DNA from: Micromonospora coriariae
Lineage (GTDB): Bacteria; Actinomycetota; Actinomycetes; Mycobacteriales; Micromonosporaceae
Assembly (NCBI RefSeq): GCF_900091455.1
Contig: NZ_LT607412.1
Span: forward strand, 2,108,001-2,172,000
Direction of reading: 5' to 3'
Length of the DNA: 64,000 nt
Position 1 is the stretch's first letter. The number at the start of each line of letters is the position of its first letter. Of this stretch, positions 63,882 through 64,000 are shown piece by piece. The notes beneath the pieces were generated by a model. It was not told the DNA's origin and did not search any database. It saw nothing but the letters and a program-made list of their open reading frames with translations. The position numbers were made by a program, and so were the translations under genes.

Positions 63882-64000
63882 TCACTCCTCGTGCTCGGGC
63901 AACCGCAGCAGCGGTGACCTGCCTGGCGGCTGCTCCGGCTGCGGCCCGGACGGATCGGCCGGCGGCACCGGCACGGTCACCGGCTCGTCGCAGGTGACCC
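63882..64000 (-). CDS. Unidentified gene, C-terminal 38 residues (partial)
   Basis: The minus-strand frame is open to the right edge and ends ...LLRLPEHEE at the TGA at 63882. The visible tail is Pro/Glu-rich and gives no family. The strong hairpin immediately downstream supports a real gene end. Confidence 0.6.
   Translation of the reverse strand, partial: VTCDEPVTVPVPPADPSGPQPEQPPGRSPLLRLPEHEE

Noticed and set aside
1..64000. Insertion sequences, integrases, CRISPR arrays, rRNA or tRNA genes
   Set aside because: No transposase or integrase motifs, no regular spaced repeats, and no rRNA or complete tRNA pattern were found on either strand by eye.

Overview
The window is about 64 kb of very GC-rich DNA. 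Codon use, frequent GTG starts and leaderless-looking promoters, together with the gene families present (mycosins, EccB/C/D/E, kdp, CsoR, a c-di-AMP riboswitch before a cell-wall hydrolase), point to a filamentous actinobacterium, most likely of the Micromonosporaceae. That placement is inferred from gene content, not from a marker gene. No rRNA, tRNA, CRISPR array or insertion sequence was seen.

Layout. 0-10.4 kb: the end of a royal-jelly/yellow-type protein gene, a DUF421 protein, a dienelactone hydrolase-like protein, then a complete potassium-uptake locus on the minus strand. That locus runs 27-aa ORF, kdpF, kdpA, kdpB, kdpC, a 49-bp perfect palindrome, kdpD, kdpE. 10.4-14.3 kb: a TRM11-like methyltransferase, a zinc-finger membrane protein, a beheaded CGNR zinc-finger gene, a TetR regulator, two small genes and a 13-bp tandem repeat. 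14.3-20 kb: a four-gene beta-oxidation operon (acyl-CoA dehydrogenase, thiolase, FadB-like fusion, CaiB-type CoA-transferase). 20.0-21.5 kb: a reverse transcriptase gene preceded by a structured region bounded by an 18-bp inverted repeat with an AGC branch site, which has the anatomy of a retron msr-msd. 21.7-23.8 kb: a small type VII-style cassette (YbaB-like protein, WXG100-like protein, membrane/toxin-like protein, possible immunity protein). 23.7-29.4 kb: CtaG-like and DUF2243 membrane proteins, a DUF2786 protein, a YCII / ECF sigma factor / DHFR-like operon, and a CsbD-like protein.

29.4-35.5 kb is a copper-resistance region: CopA-type ATPase, a secreted histidine-rich protein, CopZ-like chaperone, divergent CsoR with repeated palindromic operators, and a CopB-type (CPH) ATPase. 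35.8-39.8 kb: a YibE/F protein, a c-di-AMP (ydaO-type) riboswitch controlling a secreted coiled-coil cell-wall hydrolase, beta-carbonic anhydrase and a divergent winged-helix regulator.

39.9-57.9 kb is a complete type VII secretion (ESX-like) locus: two mycosins, EccC, EccD, EccE, EccB, and three pairs of WXG100-like or related helical proteins. In each pair one partner carries a YxxxE motif, and the two large glycine/proline-rich partners end in a shared TWLxEDExVW tail. No eccA is present. 58-64 kb is housekeeping and stress functions: a DUF1232 protein, a PNPOx-like protein, a secreted C39-like peptidase, a FUSC-type membrane protein, a small Rv0909-like protein, an AI-2E family permease, a second dienelactone hydrolase-like protein, a small hydrophilic protein, and the 3' end of an unidentified gene.

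The item most worth testing is the retron-like unit at 20033-21544 and its possible functional link to the adjacent toxin-like cassette.
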